Part shown: one piece after another, positions 27,000 to 39,852 of the stretch
Layout: each line of letters starts with the position of its first letter
How positions within the stretch are numbered: position 1 is the first letter of the stretch
DNA from: Fistularia commersonii
Lineage: Eukaryota > Chordata > Actinopteri > Syngnathiformes > Fistulariidae
DNA: 64,000 nucleotides
Assembly (NCBI GenBank): GCA_037954325.1
Contig: JBBMNZ010000072.1
Span: 1-64,000 of the forward strand
Direction of reading: 5' to 3'
Notes under the pieces: generated by a model
Seen by the model: only the letters and a program-made list of their open reading frames with translations
Database searches by the model: none
What the model was told of the DNA's origin: nothing
Translations under genes and position numbers: made by a program

Positions 27000-29900
27000 T
27001 TTTGTTTAGGAGTGGAAATAACTAATGAATTTCATCAAGCTGGTTACTGCTGTTGAAATATGTTTTTTGGGATATGATTCTACACAATATATGTCAAATT
27101 CAGTGTGATCCCATTAAAGGTTCAAAGGATATAGCCATTCTTTCAAAAAGGACTTATCTCACCGAGTTGAAGCGTTTTTGATTAGGAGTGGAAATAACTA
27201 ATGAAATTCATCAAGCTGGTTTCTGCTGTTGAAATATGTTGTTTATGACATAATTCTGCACAATATATGTCAAATTAAGTGTAATCCCTTCACAAGTTCA
27301 AAAGATATAGCCATTCGTTCAAAAAGTACTTATATCACCGAGTTGAAGCGTTTTTGATTAGGAGTGGAAATAACTTTTGAATTTCGTCACGCTGGTTTCT
27401 GCTGTTGAAATATGTTGTTTAGGACATGATTCTGCACAATTTTTGTCAAATTCATTGTAATCCCTTCATAGGTTCAAAAGATATCGCCAGTCGTTCAAAA
27501 AGTACTTATCTCACCGAGTTGATGCGTTTTTGGATTCGGAGTGGAAATAATCAATGAATTTCATCAAGCTGGTTTCTGCTGTTGAAATATGTTTTTTAGG
27601 ATATGATTCTGCACAATATATGTCAAATTTAGTGTAATCACATTACAGGTTCAAAAGACATAGCCATTCGTTCAAAAACTGCTTATCTTATCGGGTTTAA
27701 GCGTTTTTGATTGAGAGTGGAAATAACTAATGGATTTAATCAAGCTGGTTTCTGCTGTTGAAATATGTTGTTTAGGACATGATTTTGCAGAACACATGTC
27801 AAATTCAGTGTAATCCAGCGACAAGATCAAAAGATATAGCCATTCGTGCAAAAAGTGGTTATCTCACCGAGTTGAAGCAATTTTGATTAGGAGTGGCAAT
27901 AACTAATGAATTTCATCAAGTAGATTTCTACTGTTGAAATATGTTGTTTAGGACAGGATTCTGCACAATATATGTCAAATTCAGTGTAATCCCTTCACAA
28001 GTTCAAAAGATATAGCCATTCGTTCAAAAAGTGCTTATCTCACCGAGTTGAAGCATTTATGATTGAGAGTGGAAATAACTAATGGATTTAATCAAGCTGG
28101 TTTCTGCTGTTGAAATATGTTGTTTAGGACATGATTCTGCAGAACACATGTCAAATTCAGTGTAATCCAGCGACAAGATCAAAAGATATAGCCATTCGTG
28201 CAAAAAGTGCCTATCTCACCGAGTTGAAGCGTTTTTAATTAGGAGTGGAAATAACTTTTGAATTTCATCAAGCTGGTTTCTGCTGTTGAAATATGTTGTT
28301 TAGAACATGTTTTTGCACAATATATGTCAAATTCAGTGTAATCCCTTCATAGGTTCAAAAGATATCGCCAGTCGTTCCAAAAGAACTTATCTCACCGAGT
28401 TGAAGCGTTTTTGATTAGGAGTGGAAATAACTAATGAATTTCTACAAGCTGGTTTCTGCTGTTGAAATATGTTGTTTAGGACATGATTCTGCACAATATA
28501 TGTCAAATTCAGTGTAATCCCTTCACAAGTTCAAAAGATATAGCCATTTGTTCAAAAAGTACTTATCTCACCGAGTTGAAGCGTTTTTGATTAGGAGTGG
28601 ATATAACTAATGAATTTCATCAAGCTGGTTTCTGCTGTTGAAATATGTTGTTTAGAAAATGTTTCTTTCACAATATATGTCAAATTCAGTGTAATCCCTT
28701 CATAGGTTCAAAAGATATCGCCAGTCGTTCCAAAAGAACTTATCTCACCGAGTTGAGGCGTTTTTGATTCGGAGTGGAAATAACCAATGAATTTCATCAA
28801 GCTGGTTTCTGCTTTTGAAATATGTTTTTTAGGATATGATTCTGCACAATATATGTCAAATTTAGTGTAATCACATCACAGGTTCAAAATATATAGCCAT
28901 TCGTTCAAAAACTGCTTATCTTATCGGGTTGAAGGGTTTTTGATTAGGAGTGGAAATAACTGATGGATTTCGTCAAGCTGGTTTCTGCTGTTGAAATATG
29001 TTGTTTAGGACATGATTCTGCAAAACACATGTCAAATTAAGTGTAATCCAACGATAAGATCAAAAGATATAGCCATTCGTTCAAAAATTGCTTATCTCAC
29101 CAAGTTGAAGAGTTTTTGATTAGTATTGGAAATAACTAATGAATTTCATCAAGCTGCTTTCTGCTATTGAAATTTGTTGTTTAGGACATGATTCTGCACA
29201 ATATATGTCAAATTTAGTGAAATCCCATTACAGGTTCAAAGGATATAGCCATTCGTCCAAAAAGTACTTATGTCACCAAGTTGAAGAGTTTTTGATTAGT
29301 ATTGGAAATAACCAATGAATTACGTCAAGCTGGTTTCTGCAGTTGAAATATGTTGTTAGGTCAAGATTCTGCACAATATATGTCATATCCATCAAAAGTC
29401 CAAAAGATATAGCCATTCGTTCAAAAAGTGCTTAACTCACCGAGTTGAGACGTTTCTGATTAGGAGTGGAAATAACTAATGAATTTAATCAAGCTGGTTT
29501 CTGCTGTTGAAATATGTTGTTTAGGACATGATTCTGCACAATATATGTCAAATTCGTGTGAGCCCAATACAGGTTGAAAGGATATAGCCATTCGTTCAAA
29601 ACGTGCTTATGAGACTGAGTTGAAGAGTTTTTCATTAGGAGTGCAAATAGCTGATGAATTTCATCAAGCTGGTTCCTGCTGTTGAAATATGTTGTTTAGG
29701 ACATGATTCTGCACAAAATATGTCAAATTCAGTATAATCCAGCGACAAGTTCAAAAGATATTGCTATTCGATCAAAAAGTGCTTATCTCACCGAGTTGAA
29801 GCGTTTTTGATTAGGAGTGGAAATAACTAATGAATTTCTACAAGCTGGTTTCTGCTGTTGAAATATGTTGTTTAGGACATGATTCTGCACAATATATGTC

Positions 29901-31930
29901 AAATTCAGTGTAATCCCTTCACAAGTTCAAAAGATATAGCCATTTGTTCAAAAAGTACTTATCTCACCGAGTTGAAGCGTTTTTGATTCGGAGTGGAAAT
30001 AACCAATGAATTTCATCAAGCTGGTTACTGCTGTTGAAATATGTTTTTTGGGATATGATTCTACACAATATATGTCAAATTCAGTGTGATCCCATTAAAG
30101 GTTCAAAGGATATAGCCATTCTTTCAAAAAGGACTTATCTCACCGAGTTGAAGCGTTTTTGATTAGGAGTGGAAATAACTAATGAATTTCATCAAGCTGG
30201 TTTCTGCTGTTGAAATATGTTGTTTATGACATAATTCTGCACAATATATGTCAAATTAAGTGTAATCCCTTCACAAGTTCAAAAGATATAGCCATTCGTT
30301 CAAAAAGTACTTATATCACCGAGTTGAAGCGTTTTTGATTAGGAGTGGAAATAACTTTTGAATTTCGTCACGCTGGTTTCTGCTGTTGAAATATGTTGTT
30401 TAGGACATGATTCTGCACAATTTTTGTCAAATTCATTGTAATCCCTTCATAGGTTCAAAAGATATCGCCAGTCGTTCAAAAAGTACTTATCTCACCGAGT
30501 TGATGCGTTTTTGGATTCGGAGTGGAAATAATCAATGAATTTCATCAAGCTGGTTTCTGCTGTTGAAATATGTTTTTTAGGATATGATTCTGCACAATAT
30601 ATGTCAAATTTAGTGTAATCACATTACAGGTTCAAAAGACATAGCCATTCGTTCAAAAACTGCTTATCTTATCGGGTTTAAGCGTTTTTGATTTAGAGTG
30701 GAAATAACTAATGGATTTAATCAAGCTGGTTTCTGCTGTTGAAATATGTTGTTTAGGACATGATTTTGCAGAACACATGTCAAATTCAGTGTAATCCAGC
30801 GACAAGATCAAAAGATATAGCCATTCGTGCAAAAAGTGCTTATCTCACCGAGTTGAAGCAATTTTGATTAGGAGTGGCAATAACTAATGAATTTCATCAA
30901 GTAGATTTCTACTGTTGAAATATGTTGTTTAGGACAGGATTCTGCACAATATATGTCAAATTCAGTGTAATCCCTTCACAAGTTCAAAAGATATAGCCAT
31001 TCGTTCAAAAAGTGCTTATCTCACCGAGTTGAAGCATTTATGATTGAGAGTGGAAATAACTAATGGATTTAATCAAGCTGGTTTCTGCTGTTGAAATATG
31101 TTGTTTAGGACATGATTCTGCAGAACACATGTCAAATTCAGTGTAATCCAGCGACAAGATCAAAAGATATAGCCATTCGTGCAAAAAGTGCCTATCTCAC
31201 CGAGTTGAAGCGTTTTTGATTAGGAGTGGAAATAACTTTTGAATTTCATCAAGCTGGTTTCTGCTGTTGAAATATGTTGTTTAGAACATGTTTTTGCACA
31301 ATATATGTCAAATTCAGTGTAATCCCTTCATAGGTTCAAAAGATATCGCCAGTCGTTCCAAAAGAACTTATCTCACCGAGTTGAAGCGTTTTTGATTCGG
31401 AGTGGAAATAACCAATGAATTTCATCAAGCTGGTTTCTGCTGTTGAAATATGTTGTTTAGGACATGATTCTGCAAAACACATGTCAAATTCAGTGTAATC
31501 CAGCGATAAGATCAAAAGATATAGCCATTCGTGAAAAAAGTGCTTATCTCACCGAGTTGAAGCGTTTTTGATTCGGAGTGGAAATAACTAATGAATTTCA
31601 TCAAGCTGGTTTCTGCTGCTGAAATATGTTGTTTAGGATATGATTCTGCACAATATATGTCAAAGTCAGTGTAATCCCATTACAGGTTCAAAGGATATAG
31701 CCATTCGTTCAAAAAGGACTTATCTCACCGAGTTGAAGCGTTTTTGATTAGGAGTGGAAATAACTAATGAATATCATCAAGCTGGTTTCTGCTGTTGAAA
31801 CATGTTGTTTAGGACATGATTCTGCACAATATATGTCAAATTCAGTGTAATCCCTTCACAAGTTCAAAAGATATAGCCATTCGTTCATAAAGTGCTTATC
31901 TCACCGAGTTGAAGCGTTTTTGATTAGGAG
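27000..31930. repeat. Fourth domain: 17-monomer duplication (offset 2,981 bp)
   Basis: Positions about 27,020-28,400 match about 30,001-31,381 at an offset of 2,981 bp, which is 17 monomers minus 11 bases. Private markers shared at that offset are GATTCTACACAATATATG (near 27,077 and 30,058), CAATTTTTGTCAAATTCATT (27,437 and 30,418), GCATTTATGATTGAGAG (near 28,050 and 31,031) and GTGCCTATCTCACC (near 28,207 and 31,188). The missing 11 bases are explained by a short monomer with an internal deletion near 29,380. Everything between the copies is ordinary satellite. Confidence 0.85.
28053..29810. repeat. Block repeated 11.9 kb to the right (partner 40,001-41,420)
   Basis: Positions about 28,053-29,200 match about 40,001-41,148 at an offset of 11,948 bp. 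Shared private markers are TTTAGAAAATGTTTCTTTCA (near 28,653 and 40,601), GAATTTCTACAAGCTGG (near 28,436 and 40,384), AATCCAACGATAAG (near 29,045 and 40,993) and AAGCTGCTTTCTGCTATTG (near 29,149 and 41,097). From about 29,550 the match resumes at an offset of 11,608, so the right-hand copy lacks about two monomers. No other element is seen. Confidence 0.8.
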
Positions 31931-33044
31931 TGGAAATAACTTTTGAATTTCATCAAGCTGGTTTCTGCTGTTGAAATATGTTGTTTAGAACATGATTCTG
32001 CACAATTTATGTCCAATTCAGTGTAATCCCTTCATAGGTTAAAAAGAAATAGCCAGTCGTTCCAAAAGAACTTATCTCACCGAGTTGAGACGTTTCTGAT
32101 TCGGAGTGGAAATAACCAATGAATTTCATCAAGCTGGTTTCTGCTGTTGAAATATGTTGTTTAGGACAAGATTCTGCACAATATATGTCAAATTCAGTAT
32201 AATCCAGTGACAAGTTCAAAAGATATAGCCATTCGATCAAAAAGTGCATATCTCACCGAGTTGAAGCATTTTTGATTCGGAGTGGAAATAACTAATGAAT
32301 TTCATCAAGCTGGTTTCTGCTCTTGAAATTTGTTGTTTAGGACATGATTCTGGACAATATATTTCAAATTCAGTGTAATCCCATCACAGGTTCAAAAAAT
32401 ATAGCCATTCGTTCAAAAATTGCTTATCTCACCAAGTTGAAGAGTTTTTGATTAGTATTGGAAATAACTTTTGAATTTCATCACGCTGGTTTCTGCTCTT
32501 GAAATTTGTTGTTCAGGACATGATTCTGGACAATATATTTCAAATTCAGTGTAATCCCTTCACAAGTTCAAAAGATATCGCCATTCGTTCAAAAAGTGCT
32601 TATCTCACCGAGTTGAAGCGTTTTTGATTAGGAGTGGAAATAACTTTTGAATTTCATCAAGCTGGTTTCTGCTGTTGAAATATGTTGTTTAGAACATGTT
32701 TTTGCACAATATATGTCAAATTCAGTGTAATCCCTTCATAGGTTCAAAAGATATCGCCAGTCGTTCCAAAAGAACTTATCTCACCGAGTTGAGGCGTTTT
32801 TGATTCGGAGTGGAAATAACCAATGAATTTCATCAAGCTGGTTTCTGCTGTTGAAATATGTTTTTTAGGATATGATTCTGCACAATATATGTCAAATTTA
32901 GTGTAATCACATCACAGGTTCAAAATATATAGCCATTCGTTCAAAAACTGCTTATCTTATCGGGTTGAAGGGTTTTTGATTAGGAGTGGAAATAACTGAT
33001 GGATTTCGTCAAGCTGGTTTCTGCTGTTGAAATATGTTGTTTAG

Positions 33045-33069
33045 GACATGATTCTGCAAAACACATGTC
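33045..33069. other. 25-bp dyad, 6-bp arms (example copy)
   Basis: GACATG and CATGTC form perfect inverted arms separated by 13 bases. The dyad is complete in monomer classes with CACATGTC. In the majority class (ATATATGTC) it is reduced to five-base arms, GACAT and ATGTC. It therefore recurs throughout the array. Short dyads in centromeric satellites have been proposed to favour non-B DNA; that role here is inference. Confidence 0.45.
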
Positions 33070-33330
33070 AAATTAAGTGTAATCCAGCGATAAGATCAAA
33101 AGATATAGCCATTCGTGAAAAAAGTGCTTATCTCACCGAGTTGAAGCGTTTTTGATTCGGAGTGGAAATAACTAATGAATTTCATCAAGCTGGTTTCTGC
33201 TGTTGAAATATGTTGTTTAGGACAATATTCTGCACAATATCTGTCAAATTCAGTGAAATCCATCACAGGTTCAAAAACTATAGCCATTCGATCAAAAAGT
33301 GCTTATCTCACCGAGTTGAAGCATTTTTGA

Positions 33331-34383
33331 TTTGGAGTGGAAATAACCAATGAATTTCATCAAGCTGGTTTCTGCTGTTCAAAATGTTGTTTAGGACAAG
33401 ATTCTGCACAATATATGTCAACTTCAGTGAAATCCCATCACAGGTTCAAAAAATATAGCCATTCGTTCAAAAATTGCTTATCTCACGAAGTTGAAGAGTT
33501 TTTGATTAGTATTGGAAATAACTTTTGAATTTCATCACGCTGGTTTCTGCTCTTGAAATTTGTGTTTTAGGACATGATTCTGTTCAATATACTTCAAATT
33601 CAGTGTAATCCCTTCACAAGTTCAAAAGATATCGCCATTCGTTCAAAAAGTACTTATCTCACCGAGTTGAAGCGTTTTTGATTTGGAGTGGAAATAACTA
33701 ATGAATTTCATCAAGCTGGTTTCTGCTGTTCAAAATGTTGTTTAGGACAAGATTCTGCACAATATATGTCAACTTCAGTGAAATCCCATCACAGGTTCAA
33801 AAAATATAGCCATTCGTTCAAAAATTGCTTATCTCACGAAGTTGAAGAGTTTTTGATTAGTATTGGAAATAACTTTTGAATTTCATCACGCTGGTTTCTG
33901 CTCTTGAAATTTGTGTTTTAGGACATGATTCTGTTCAATATATTTCAAATTCAGTGTAATCCCTTCACAAGTTCAAAAGATATCGCCATTCGTTCAAAAA
34001 GTACTTATCTCACCGAGTTGAAGCGTTTTTGATTTGGAGTGGAAATAACTAATGAATTTCATCAAGCTGGTTTCTGCTGTTCAAAATGTTGTTTAGGACA
34101 AGATTCTGCACAATATATGTCAACTTCAGTGAAATCCCATCACAGGTTCAAAAAATATAGCCATTCGTTCAAAAATTGCTTATCTCACGAAGTTGAAGAG
34201 TTTTTGATTAGTATTGGAAATAACTTTTGAATTTCATCACGCTGGTTTCTGCTCTTGAAATTTGTGTTTTAAGACATGATTCTGTTCAATATATTTCAAA
34301 TTCAGTGTAATCCCTTCACAAGTTCAAAAGATATCGCCATTCGTTCAAAAAGTACTTATCTCACCGAGTTGAAGCGTTTTTGA
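33331..34383. repeat. Three tandem 351-bp dimers (copy 1)
   Basis: The units are 33,331-33,681, 33,682-34,032 and 34,033-34,383. Each consists of one monomer with GCTGTTCAAAATGTTG, CTCACGAAGTTG and GATTAGTATTGG, then one with CATCACGCTGG, GAAATTTGTGTTTTAGG and GATTCTGTTCAATATA. The one-base shortening in the first monomer (GTTCAAAATG instead of GTTGAAATATG) makes the dimer 351 rather than 352 bp. Because 351 is divisible by 3, the same 63-codon open frame recurs in each copy on this strand. It stops at TGA every time and is not evidence for a gene. Confidence 0.9.
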
Positions 34384-35621
34384 TTAGGAGTGGAAATAAC
34401 TTTTGAATTTCATCAAGCTGGTTTCTGCTGTTGAAATATGTTCTTTAGGACATGATTCTGCACACTATATGTCAAATTCAGTGAAATCCCATCACAGGTT
34501 CAAAAGATATAGCCATTCGTTCAAAAATTGCTTATCTCACCAAGTTGAAGAGTTTTTGATTAGGAGCGGAAATAACTATTGAATTTCATCAAGCTGGTTT
34601 CTGCTGTTGAAATATGTTGTTTAGGACATGATTCTGCACAATATACGTCAAATTCTTGTGAGCCCATTACAGGTTGAAAGGATATAGCCATCCGTTCAAA
34701 ACGTGCTTATGAGACCAGGTTGAAGCGTTTTTGATTAGGAGTGGAAATAACTTTTGAATTTCATCACGCTGGTTTCTGCTGTTGAAATATGTTGTTTAGG
34801 ACATGATTCTGCACAATATATGTCAAATTCAGTGTAATCCCTTCATAGGTTCAAAAGATATCGCCAGTCGTTCAAAAAGTACTTATCTCACCGAGTTGAT
34901 GCGTTTTTGGATTCGGAGTGGAAATAATCAATGAATTTCATCAAGCTGGTTTCTGCTGTTGAAATATGTTTTTTAGGATATGATTCTGCACAATATATGT
35001 CAAATTTAGTGTAATCACATTACAGGTTCAAAAGACATAGCCATTCGTTCAAAAACTGCTTATCTTATCGGGTTTAAGCGTTTTTGATTGAGAGTGGAAA
35101 TAACTAATGGATTTAATCAAGCTGGTTTCTGCTGTTGAAATATGTTGTTTAGGACATGATTTTGCAGAACACATGTCAAATTCAGTGTAATCCAGCGACA
35201 AGATCAAAAGATATAGCCATTCGTGCAAAAAGTGCTTATCTCACCGAGTTGAAGCAATTTTGATTAGGAGTGGCAATAACTAATGAATTTCATCAAGTAG
35301 ATTTCTACTGTTGAAATATGTTGTTTAGGACAGGATTCTGCACAATATATGTCAAATTCAGTGTAATCCCTTCACAAGTTCAAAAGATATAGCCATTCGT
35401 TCAAAAAGTGCTTATCTCACCGAGTTGAAGCATTTTTGATTAGGAGTGGAAATAGCTAATGAATTTCATCAAGCTGGTTTCTGCTGCTGAAATATGTTGT
35501 TTAGGATATGATTCTGCACAATATATGTCAAAGTCAGTGTGATCCCATTACAGGTTCAAAGGATATAGCCATTCGTTCAAAAAGGACTTATCTCACCGAG
35601 TTGAAGCGTTTTTGATTAGGA

Positions 35622-36677
35622 GTGGAAATAACTTTTGAATTTCATCAAGCTGGTTTCTGCTGTTGAAATATGTTGTTTAGAACATGATTCTGCACAATTT
35701 ATGTCCAATTCAGTGTAATCCCTTCATAGGTTAAAAAGAAATAGCCAGTCGTTCCAAAAGAACTTATCTCACCGAGTTGAGACGTTTCTGATTCGGAGTG
35801 GAAATAACCAATGAATTTCATCAAGCTGGTTTCTGCTGTTGAAATATGTTGTTTAGGACAAGATTCTGCACAAAATATGTCAAATTCAGTATAATCCAGT
35901 GACAAGTTCAAAAGATATAGCCATTCGATCAAAAAGTGCATATCTCACCGAGTTGAAGCATTTTTGATTCGGAGTGGAAATAACTAATGAATTTCATCAA
36001 GCTGGTTTCTGCTCTTGAAATTTGTTGTTTAGGACATGATTCTGGACAATATATTTCAAATTCAGTGTAATCCCATCACAGGTTCAAAAAATATAGCCAT
36101 TCGTTCAAAAATTGCTTATCTCACCAAGTTGAAGAGTTTTTGATTAGTATTGGAAATAACTTTTGAATTTCATCAAGCTGGTTTCTGCTGTTGAAATATG
36201 TTGTTTAGAACATGATTCTGCACAATTTATGTCCAATTCAGTGTAATCCCTTCATAGGTTAAAAAGAAATAGCCAGTCGTTCCAAAAGAACTTATCTCAC
36301 CGAGTTGAGACGTTTCTGATTCGGAGTGGAAATAACCAATGAATTTCATCAAGCTGGTTTCTGCTGTTGAAATATGTTGTTTAGGACAAGATTCTGCACA
36401 AAATATGTCAAATTCAGTATAATCCAGTGACAAGTTCAAAAGATATAGCCATTCGATCAAAAAGTGCATATCTCACCGAGTTGAAGCATTTTTGATTCGG
36501 AGTGGAAATAACTAATGAATTTCATCAAGCTGGTTTCTGCTCTTGAAATTTGTTGTTTAGGACATGATTCTGGACAATATATTTCAAATTCAGTGTAATC
36601 CCATCACAGGTTCAAAAAATATAGCCATTCGTTCAAAAATTGCTTATCTCACCAAGTTGAAGAGTTTTTGATTAGTA
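35622..36677. repeat. Trimer duplicated in tandem (528 bp) at the block junction
   Basis: Positions about 35,622-36,149 are repeated at 36,150-36,677, an offset of exactly 528 bp (3 monomers). Markers include CACAATTTATGTCC (near 35,692 and 36,220), GTTAAAAAGAAATAGCC (near 35,730 and 36,258) and AAAAAGTGCATATCTC (near 35,931 and 36,459). The same trimer opens copy 1 at about 31,930. The junction between the two large blocks therefore carries one extra trimer, as expected from misaligned exchange. Confidence 0.85.
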
Positions 36678-39600
36678 TTGGAAATAACTTTTGAATTTCA
36701 TCACGCTGGTTTCTGCTCTTGAAATTTGTTGTTCAGGACATGATTCTGGACAATATATTTCAAATTCAGTGTAATCCCTTCACAAGTTCAAAAGATATCG
36801 CCATTCGTTCAAAAAGTGCTTATCTCACCGAGTTGAAGCGTTTTTGATTAGGAGTGGAAATAACTTTTGAATTTCATCAAGCTGGTTTCTGCTGTTGAAA
36901 TATGTTGTTTAGAACATGTTTTTGCACAATATATGTCAAATTCAGTGTAATCCCTTCATAGGTTCAAAAGATATCGCCAGTCGTTCCAAAAGAACTTATC
37001 TCACCGAGTTGAGGCGTTTTTGATTCGGAGTGGAAATAACCAATGAATTTCATCAAGCTGGTTTCTGCTGTTGAAATATGTTTTTTAGGATATGATTCTG
37101 CACAATATATGTCAAATTTAGTGTAATCACATCACAGGTTCAAAATATATAGCCATTCGTTCAAAAACTGCTTATCTTATCGGGTTGAAGGGTTTTTGAT
37201 TAGGAGTGGAAATAACTGATGGATTTCGTCAAGCTGGTTTCTGCTGTTGAAATATGTTGTTTAGGACATGATTCTGCAAAACACATGTCAAATTAAGTGT
37301 AATCCAGCGATAAGATCAAAAGATATAGCCATTCGTGAAAAAAGTGCTTATCTCACCGAGTTGAAGCGTTTTTGATTCGGAGTGGAAATAACTAATGAAT
37401 TTCATCAAGCTGGTTTCTGCTGTTGAAATATGTTGTTCAGGACAATATTCTGCACAATATCTGTCAAATTCAGTGAAATCCATCACAGGTTCAAAAACTA
37501 TAGCCATTCGATCAAAAAGTGCTTATCTCACCGAGTTGAAGCATTTTTGATTTGGAGTGGAAATAACTAATGAATTTCATCAAGCTGGTTTCTGCTGTTC
37601 AAAATGTTGTTTAGGACAAGATTCTGCACAATATATGTCAACTTCAGTGAAATCCCATCACAGGTTCAAAAAATATAGCCATTCGTTCAAAAATTGCTTA
37701 TCTCACGAAGTTGAAGAGTTTTTGATTAGTATTGGAAATAACTTTTGAATTTCATCACGCTGGTTTCTGCTCTTGAAATTTGTGTTTTAGGACATGATTC
37801 TGTTCAATATATTTCAAATTCAGTGTAATCCCTTCACAAGTTCAAAAGATATCGCCATTCGTTCAAAAAGTACTTATCTCACCGAGTTGAAGCGTTTTTG
37901 ATTTGGAGTGGAAATAACTAATGAATTTCATCAAGCTGGTTTCTGCTGTTCAAAATGTTGTTTAGGACAAGATTCTGCACAATATATGTCAACTTCAGTG
38001 AAATCCCATCACAGGTTCAAAAAATATAGCCATTCGTTCAAAAATTGCTTATCTCACGAAGTTGAAGAGTTTTTGATTAGTATTGGAAATAACTTTTGAA
38101 TTTCATCACGCTGGTTTCTGCTCTTGAAATTTGTGTTTTAGGACATGATTCTGTTCAATATATTTCAAATTCAGTGTAATCCCTTCACAAGTTCAAAAGA
38201 TATCGCCATTCGTTCAAAAAGTACTTATCTCACCGAGTTGAAGCGTTTTTGATTTGGAGTGGAAATAACTAATGAATTTCATCAAGCTGGTTTCTGCTGT
38301 TCAAAATGTTGTTTAGGACAAGATTCTGCACAATATATGTCAACTTCAGTGAAATCCCATCACAGGTTCAAAAAATATAGCCATTCGTTCAAAAATTGCT
38401 TATCTCACGAAGTTGAAGAGTTTTTGATTAGTATTGGAAATAACTTTTGAATTTCATCACGCTGGTTTCTGCTCTTGAAATTTGTGTTTTAAGACATGAT
38501 TCTGTTCAATATATTTCAAATTCAGTGTAATCCCTTCACAAGTTCAAAAGATATCGCCATTCGTTCAAAAAGTACTTATCTCACCGAGTTGAAGCGTTTT
38601 TGATTAGGAGTGGAAATAACTTTTGAATTTCATCAAGCTGGTTTCTGCTGTTGAAATATGTTCTTTAGGACATGATTCTGCACACTATATGTCAAATTCA
38701 GTGAAATCCCATCACAGGTTCAAAAGATATAGCCATTCGTTCAAAAATTGCTTATCTCACCAAGTTGAAGAGTTTTTGATTAGGAGCGGAAATAACTATT
38801 GAATTTCATCAAGCTGGTTTCTGCTGTTGAAATATGTTGTTTAGGACATGATTCTGCACAATATACGTCAAATTCTTGTGAGCCCATTACAGGTTGAAAG
38901 GATATAGCCATCCGTTCAAAACGTGCTTATGAGACCAGGTTGAAGCGTTTTTGATTAGGAGTGGAAATAACTTTTGAATTTCATCACGCTGGTTTCTGCT
39001 GTTGAAATATGTTGTTTAGGACATGATTCTGCACAATATATGTCAAATTCAGTGTAATCCCTTCATAGGTTCAAAAGATATCGCCAGTCGTTCAAAAAGT
39101 ACTTATCTCACCGAGTTGATGCGTTTTTGGATTCGGAGTGGAAATAATCAATGAATTTCATCAAGCTGGTTTCTGCTGTTGAAATATGTTTTTTAGGATA
39201 TGATTCTGCACAATATATGTCAAATTTAGTGTAATCACATTACAGGTTCAAAAGACATAGCCATTCGTTCAAAAACTGCTTATCTTATCGGGTTTAAGCG
39301 TTTTTGATTGAGAGTGGAAATAACTAATGGATTTAATCAAGCTGGTTTCTGCTGTTGAAATATGTTGTTTAGGACATGATTTTGCAGAACACATGTCAAA
39401 TTCAGTGTAATCCAGCGACAAGATCAAAAGATATAGCCATTCGTGCAAAAAGTGCTTATCTCACCGAGTTGAAGCAATTTTGATTAGGAGTGGCAATAAC
39501 TAATGAATTTCATCAAGTAGATTTCTACTGTTGAAATATGTTGTTTAGGACAGGATTCTGCACAATATATGTCAAATTCAGTGTAATCCCTTCACAAGTT

Positions 39601-39852
39601 CAAAAGATATAGCCATTCGTTCAAAAAGTGCTTATCTCACCGAGTTGAAGCATTTTTGATTAGGAGTGGAAATAGCTAATGAATTTCATCAAGCTGGTTT
39701 CTGCTGCTGAAATATGTTGTTTAGGATATGATTCTGCACAATATATGTCAAAGTCAGTGTGATCCCATTACAGGTTCAAAGGATATAGCCATTCGTTCAA
39801 AAAGGACTTATCTCACCGAGTTGAAGCGTTTTTGATTAGGAGTGGAAATAAC
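36150..39852. repeat. Large higher-order block, copy 2 (about 3.7 kb)
   Basis: This is the second copy of 31,930-35,632 at +4,220 bp. The match ends near 39,852, where copy 1 continues with AACTTTTGAAT and copy 2 with AACTAATGAAT. It contains the same monomer losses, the same triplicated dimer and the same GAGACCAGGTTGAAG junction (near 38,930; copy 1 near 34,710) as copy 1, so those events predate the duplication. No unique DNA is present. Confidence 0.9.
37551..38603. repeat. Three tandem 351-bp dimers (copy 2)
   Basis: The units are 37,551-37,901, 37,902-38,252 and 38,253-38,603, matching the three dimers of copy 1 at +4,220 bp. In both sets the last unit differs from the others by GTGTTTTAAGACATG in place of GTGTTTTAGGACATG (near 38,485 and 34,265). 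The triplication therefore already existed before the larger block was copied. Confidence 0.9.

Larger units (their letters stand above)
20300..27000. repeat. Third domain: mixed monomer classes
   Basis: Only satellite is seen here. Monomer classes alternate without a long regular unit, although short tandem duplications occur at 23.2-23.9 kb and 24.9-25.6 kb. A class cassette near 26.36-26.9 kb recurs further right. Its order is a CACACTATATG monomer, a GTGAGCCCATTAC monomer and an ATGGATATTATC monomer. Truncated-class monomers with TGTTGTTAGGTCAAG occur near 23,030. Confidence 0.8.
31930..35632. repeat. Large higher-order block, copy 1 (about 3.7 kb)
   Basis: This run of about 21 monomers is repeated almost exactly at 36,150-39,852, a constant offset of 4,220 bp (24 monomers less 4 bases). 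I compared the two by eye and saw only a few single-base differences. Examples are ACAATATATG versus ACAAAATATG near 32,180, GTTTAGGAC versus GTTCAGGAC near 33,217, AACCAATG versus AACTAATG near 33,347 and ATACTTC versus ATATTTC near 33,589. Such similarity implies a recent amplification. The block includes the triplicated dimer described separately. Confidence 0.9.

Noticed and set aside
33337..33528. Identical 63-codon plus-strand open frames at 33,337, 33,688, 34,039, 37,557, 37,908 and 38,259
   Set aside because: They are produced by the 351-bp dimer, whose length is divisible by 3. The identity reflects recent duplication of DNA, not selection on a protein.
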